This document shows positions 42,001 through 44,492 of a stretch of DNA of 44,492 bases, piece after piece. Each line of letters opens with the position of its first letter. Position 1 is the stretch's first letter. The notes beneath the pieces were generated by a model. It was not told where the DNA came from. It did not search any database and saw nothing but the letters and a program-made list of their open reading frames with translations. The DNA is taken from positions 1 to 44,492 of the forward strand of contig JAJDUH010000018.1 of NCBI GenBank assembly GCA_022826805.1. Direction: 5' to 3'. The stretch is from Candidatus Poribacteria bacterium (GTDB lineage: Bacteria; Poribacteria; WGA-4E; WGA-3G). Made by a program: the position numbers and the translations under genes.

Positions 42001-43134
42001 ATCTACCAAATAGTATGCCTGCAAACCGTTTGGAAGATTAAAAATAATTTCCCCACCATCGTGTGTGAAGGAAAGCGGATGCGTAAAGATATTCTGGGTC
42101 CCGACACTTCCAGCAAAATCGTAACTTTTCCAATACGCACCATATCGAGAGGTGTGTCGTTCCACAACGCGGTTGTGATTAGACACTCCAGAATTGTTGA
42201 AACCCGCACGCCAGACGCGCTTGCCAGCGGCATTGCGGATATTTTCAACGACATTCACCTCAAGTCGTGCCTCTAACTCCCGATCCGTATCGGGAAGACC
42301 GAGGATATCGTGATAAAGTGGTGGTAAGGAGGCAGTCGCAAGAAACCAATCTACATGGATAAACGGGACCTCACAATTCATCGCCTCACGCAGGCTCACC
42401 AGTTTTTCGCGTAGATCTGTTTGTATTGGCGCACTGAACTCAACTCTATACGGATACACCCGTTCAATCTGTGTCCATCGATTGATTCCGACCTCCCATT
42501 CGTAGTCTCGAAGATCAATGTAGAAGATCGTTCCTTTTGGATCAATGGATTGGGGATTGACAACCTCGCGTCCCCAAGAGAGGCTATTTACCAGTTTTGA
42601 GAGTGCGCGTTGATAGGCACCGAGTGCCTCAGTCGTCTCACCAGCGTTATACAGATGCGTCAACGTGAAATAGCGTGCGAAGGCGCGGTCAAATGGGATA
42701 AGCGAGCTAACATGGCTCTCAATCGTCTCAAGCATTTCCTTGGGTGTAATGAAGGGACCGTCTGCCTCAGAGGTATTCTTCCAATCTGGTGCGCCTGCCT
42801 GGATCCAATTACCAATCGTCAAAATCGCGACGTCGGAAAGCTGGGGTTGACCCAAAGGCATCCGCTTTGCGAGATTGCCTTCACGGAGTCGCCTATAGAG
42901 TTCGGATTCAAGAGGTTTCCCCGGGATAACGGCTCCAGTTTCGAGGAGTGCCGTATGCTTAATGATGATTTCCTCGGTGTAGGCGCCGTGTTCCCCGTGG
43001 CAGTTGAGGCAACTTTGCTCAAAAATAGCATACGCCTGTTGCGCGAGGTTCTGTTGCGCATCAACACTTTGATAGTTGCCCAAAATTAACACCAATGGAC
43101 AGACCAATGCGATAAATACTCTCCAGTTTTTCAT
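39061..43134 (-). CDS. Secreted chimera: cytochrome c, leucine-rich repeats, cohesin, dockerin, FlgD-like sorting domain
   Basis: A 1357-residue exported protein with an unusual domain series. After a signal peptide (1-26) is a c-type haem site, C42-L-N-C45-H46. A Planctomycete-like region with a second haem site, C408-I-G-C411-H412, follows. At about 590-825 are nine leucine-rich repeats of about 22 residues (pattern L-x-x-L-x-x-L-x-x-x-x-x-x-I-S-D-L-S-P-L-A-G). At about 1010-1148 is a cohesin-like domain (FTLQVNAEKVTNLAGWQFDL). At about 1155-1205 is a dockerin with two calcium loops (DVNADGQVSVLDL and DINVDGVINILDL). It ends in an FlgD-like C-terminal domain (NYPNPFNPETWIPYQL). It is probably a surface electron-transfer or adhesive scaffold. 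GGAG precedes the ATG. It lies 41 bases downstream of the VWA gene. Confidence 0.87.
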   Translation of the reverse strand: MKNWRVFIALVCPLVLILGNYQSVDAQQNLAQQAYAIFEQSCLNCHGEHGAYTEEIIIKHTALLETGAVIPGKPLESELYRRLREGNLAKRMPLGQPQLSDVAILTIGNWIQAGAPDWKNTSEADGPFITPKEMLETIESHVSSLIPFDRAFARYFTLTHLYNAGETTEALGAYQRALSKLVNSLSWGREVVNPQSIDPKGTIFYIDLRDYEWEVGINRWTQIERVYPYRVEFSAPIQTDLREKLVSLREAMNCEVPFIHVDWFLATASLPPLYHDILGLPDTDRELEARLEVNVVENIRNAAGKRVWRAGFNNSGVSNHNRVVERHTSRYGAYWKSYDFAGSVGTQNIFTHPLSFTHDGGEIIFNLPNGLQAYYLVDAGGNRLDSAPISIVSNPAASDPTVHNGLSCIGCHTKGMKEFEDGVRAVVEKNPNPPFDKGRALRLYTEKSVMDELVLKDTQRYKEALGAAGGVFGGIEPVQRFHEAFRAPLDIARAAAAVGLETETFLERIRKNTSLQNIGLLVLENGTVKRDAWTSKFGEVVVALGSPDSTVDKPITPQAERIPGASVHIPDVNLRAAIAEALGKAPGAAITVEEMATLTHIEARGMDIQNLEGLHFATNLEDLRLRGNPLSDLSPLSGLLRLKEVEISGESLSDLSPLAGLIDLEGVGFWKTSISDLSPLAGLTKLRWLEFKNSPVSDLSPLVGLTNLKRLETYGSKELDLSPLKGLTSLVHLTIAASGVSDLSPLAGLINLERLTLEANRRISDISSLASLKKLKYADLGTNQISDVSSLAGLHNLEELQLQRNNISDLSPLDGIRGNIELSWFGNPVFPQGGPKIEGPWLWVLVPGGGFWDEVDLLSQASESAVTELEIATSGATEGSPVGENVWTSHKISPVIVEGGNIHMMLSTIGMEQNHEENMIYGSLILYSPREQKTTMFVGSDGEHKVWLNGEFIHKKTPHVWAHDYQNFFPITLRQGTNVLLVGIYALRQWEFSGFFGFAPDAEYTVVSPGTGFAFSTDTTNVRVGDTFTLQVNAEKVTNLAGWQFDLTFDPDALEVVDVNEGGFLKRGGRTTFFQKGTVDNTEGKIAGLSTALISKNGVTGTGTLLSVKFSARVDGNSQIALHNFQLGSITGEAIPAGMHPLTITVESKPKWDVNADGQVSVLDLILVAQRLGETATANSEVDINVDGVINILDLIVVAQHLGESTGAAAPAIITIDNVTELDPAMIQAWIKRAQLKNDGSVAFRQGIANLQRLLALLIPEETALFPNYPNPFNPETWIPYQLAEPAEVTLRIYAVNGALVRKLVLGQTPAGIYQSRSRAAYWDGKNDVGEFVASGIYFYTLTAGDFTATRKMLVQK

Positions 43135-43175
43135 GTCCTCACTCCGTTGGATTATATAGATGGTTATCCACTATT

Positions 43176-44405
43176 TCATGACTTAGAACGAATTGCCCGA
43201 CTCACCAGATGCTTGAGTTCGTCCACTTGTTCATTGGGGATTTGAGGAGCGATACCTTCAATACTTTGCGAGACTGCTTTCAAACTTCCTTCTTGTGCCC
43301 AAAAACTCTCACGCAGAATTTCTGCGAATTCCGCTATAGTCGCAGCAAGTTGAAACTCAGAGGATGCCGCTTCAAATCTCCCGTTCAACTGTGTTGTGAA
43401 AATTTCCTCGCTGATTTCCGAGAACCGATGGGTATCTGGGTCCTCATATCGTATAAAGACAGTTGCCAATTGTCCGTTGGCACCTTCATGAAGTTTAATT
43501 TCATAGAGTGCCGTGACGCTGTGGCCTGAACCGATTTCTCCGCCATCCGTCTTGTCGTCCCGGAAGTCTTCATGCTCGAGGCGACGGTTTTCATAGCCGA
43601 GCAGTCGGAAGCGGCTGACGACTTGCGGATTGAAGTCAACTTGGACCTTGGCATCCTTAGCGATCAGTTGTAATGTTCCCGTCAGGTTTTCAACAAAAAT
43701 GCGCTTTGCTTCGTTGAGGGTATCAACATAAGCGTAGCTACCATTGCCATGGTTAGCGAGTTGTTCCATGAGAACATCATTGAAATTACCCATTCCAAAC
43801 CCGACTGTCGTCAGGGTAATCCCTTCCTCAACGTGAGAGCGAATTTTTTTCAGGATGGCATCAGCTCCTGTTTCTCCAGCATTAGCAACGCCGTCCGAAC
43901 AGAGAATCACGCGATTGATTGTATTAACCTTTGCATTGCGCAGGGCGAGCGTGTATCCAAGACGGAGTCCTTCTTCAGCATTTGTCACGCCCTCTGGTGA
44001 AAGGGAATGGATTGCCGCCAAAATTTCCTCACGCGCCTCAATGCCTGTATGAGGTAGAACGAGCCGCGCGCGCGAACCGTAAACGACGATAGCAACCTCG
44101 TCGCCCGGACGGAGTTGTTCAACCAAAAGCGTTAGGGCACGTTTGACCAATTCCAATCGATTTTCCATATTCATTGAACCGGAGACATCAATTACGAAAG
44201 TCAACATGGCGTCCTTGCGATCCTCGTTGGGGATAACGCGGCCCTGGATACCGATTCGCAACAATTGGAGTCGTTTTCCATCACCAAATCGGGAGGGTGC
44301 TCCCTCAACGTGAACAGCAAATGCTGCCGTCGACGGTGGTAGATAATTATAATTAGGACTTACGCAAAATCGGTTTTTATAGCAGGAGATTTGAGTTGTT
44401 GACAT
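43176..44405 (-). CDS. Von Willebrand factor A (YfbK-type) protein, 5'-truncated by an insertion sequence
   Basis: The remaining frame has 409 codons. A VWA domain carries the metal-ion site D73-V-S-G-S77 with NRLELVKRAL after it, followed by the C-terminal region seen in YfbK-like proteins. Members of this family normally have a signal sequence and about 200 further residues before the strand that corresponds to YNYLPPSTAAFAVHVEG; here that part is missing. The first 18 or so residues are encoded by the end of an insertion sequence in a frame different from its transposase, and the ATG at 44405 has no ribosome-binding site. The gene is therefore probably inactive or reduced to a fragment. 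The intact form would be a secreted or membrane-bound adhesion-type protein. Confidence 0.7.
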   Translation of the reverse strand: MSTTQISCYKNRFCVSPNYNYLPPSTAAFAVHVEGAPSRFGDGKRLQLLRIGIQGRVIPNEDRKDAMLTFVIDVSGSMNMENRLELVKRALTLLVEQLRPGDEVAIVVYGSRARLVLPHTGIEAREEILAAIHSLSPEGVTNAEEGLRLGYTLALRNAKVNTINRVILCSDGVANAGETGADAILKKIRSHVEEGITLTTVGFGMGNFNDVLMEQLANHGNGSYAYVDTLNEAKRIFVENLTGTLQLIAKDAKVQVDFNPQVVSRFRLLGYENRRLEHEDFRDDKTDGGEIGSGHSVTALYEIKLHEGANGQLATVFIRYEDPDTHRFSEISEEIFTTQLNGRFEAASSEFQLAATIAEFAEILRESFWAQEGSLKAVSQSIEGIAPQIPNEQVDELKHLVSRAIRSKS

Positions 44406-44492
44406 AGATATTCAGAAATCAATCCATGCTTGACTTGATAAAGCGTTTGACCTTTTTGATAGGCACTACGCATGAGATGAGTCCAAACCAAA
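44354..44492 (-). mobile_element. One end of an insertion sequence inserted into the VWA gene
   Basis: From 44354 the sequence reads TAGGACTTACGCA, a terminal sequence of the kind found at ends of several insertion-sequence families, and the VWA coding pattern ends just to its left (about 44350). An AT-rich stretch (AATTATAATTA, 44344-44354) at the junction may include the target duplication. The other end lies beyond the window. Confidence 0.6.
44360..44491 (-). CDS. Transposase, C-terminal fragment (continues beyond window)
   Basis: On the minus strand a frame is open from the window edge to TAA at 44360-44362 (43 codons), ending SPAIKTDFA. It lies wholly inside the sequence that replaces the 5' end of the VWA gene and stops about six bases from the apparent element end, as transposase genes often do. 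The family cannot be named from so little sequence. Confidence 0.5.
   Translation of the reverse strand: MVWTHLMRSAYQKGQTLYQVKHGLISEYLCQQLKSPAIKTDFA

Noticed and set aside
1..44492. tRNA, rRNA, CRISPR arrays, prophage or restriction-modification genes.
   Set aside because: I found no recognisable signature of any of these on either strand by reading.

Overview
The window is about 44.5 kb of bacterial chromosome. It carries 31 protein genes that I can support, one partial transposase gene and one possible micro-ORF. There are no tRNA, rRNA, CRISPR or prophage genes. The gene mix resembles Candidatus Poribacteria, or a close relative among polysaccharide-degrading, often sponge-associated lineages. 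That mix includes phytanoyl-CoA-dioxygenase-like oxygenases, a sulfatase, a sialidase-like propeller, Gfo/Idh/MocA oxidoreductases, sensory and BNR beta-propellers, LamG and dockerin proteins with an FlgD-like C-terminal domain (NYPNPFNPETWIPYQL), and dispersed palindromic intergenic repeats. The taxonomic call is inference from gene content.

Layout. 1-3970 (+): a quinoprotein dehydrogenase with a lanthanide-type metal site, a MxaJ/XoxJ-like binding protein and a di-haem cytochrome c, in xoxF-J-G order. 4220-9376 (+): tandem duplicated dapB genes, a 14-repeat BNR lipoprotein whose start lies inside the second dapB, a PhyH-family oxygenase and a small membrane coiled-coil protein. 9503-14770 (+): LL-diaminopimelate aminotransferase (dapL) and a giant propeller/Y_Y_Y/PP2C sensor phosphatase. 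14836-19310 (-): a GHMP sugar kinase fused to a GalU-type nucleotidyltransferase, and a membrane gluzincin protease with a repeat-rich tail. 19562-22449 (+): a strong promoter, a structured leader RNA, a PspA/IM30 protein and a tandem-AAA ATPase with an apparently missing canonical start. 22439-24030 (-): a Gfo/Idh/MocA dehydrogenase coupled to a stand-alone domain protein. 24309-30880 (+): rhodanese, orphan PotD, a duplicated-motif membrane protein, sulfatase, UxuA-like mannonate dehydratase and a PQQ-like propeller. 30910-36335 (-): sialidase-like protein, divergent acetate kinase, amidohydrolase, PhyH and a D-threonine-aldolase-fold enzyme. 36643-37233 (+): ubiX. 37337-44492 (-): a zinc-ribbon/ACP-like membrane protein, a LamG protein, a 33-codon ORF, a 1357-residue cytochrome/LRR/cohesin/dockerin protein, and a von Willebrand A protein cut at its 5' end by an insertion sequence that runs off the window.

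How they work together. The first cluster would oxidise alcohols in the periplasm and pass electrons to cytochrome c. dapB and dapL belong to the aminotransferase route to meso-DAP and lysine. PspA and the AAA ATPase look like a membrane-stress module. Sulfatase, UxuA-like dehydratase, sialidase-like protein and the kinase/uridylyltransferase fusion fit use or remodelling of acidic, sulfated sugars. The right end encodes secreted, surface-type proteins. The most unusual items are the GHMP-GalU fusion, the cytochrome/LRR/cohesin/dockerin chimera, the lanthanide-type xoxFJG-like cluster, the tandem dapB pair and the structured leader in front of pspA.
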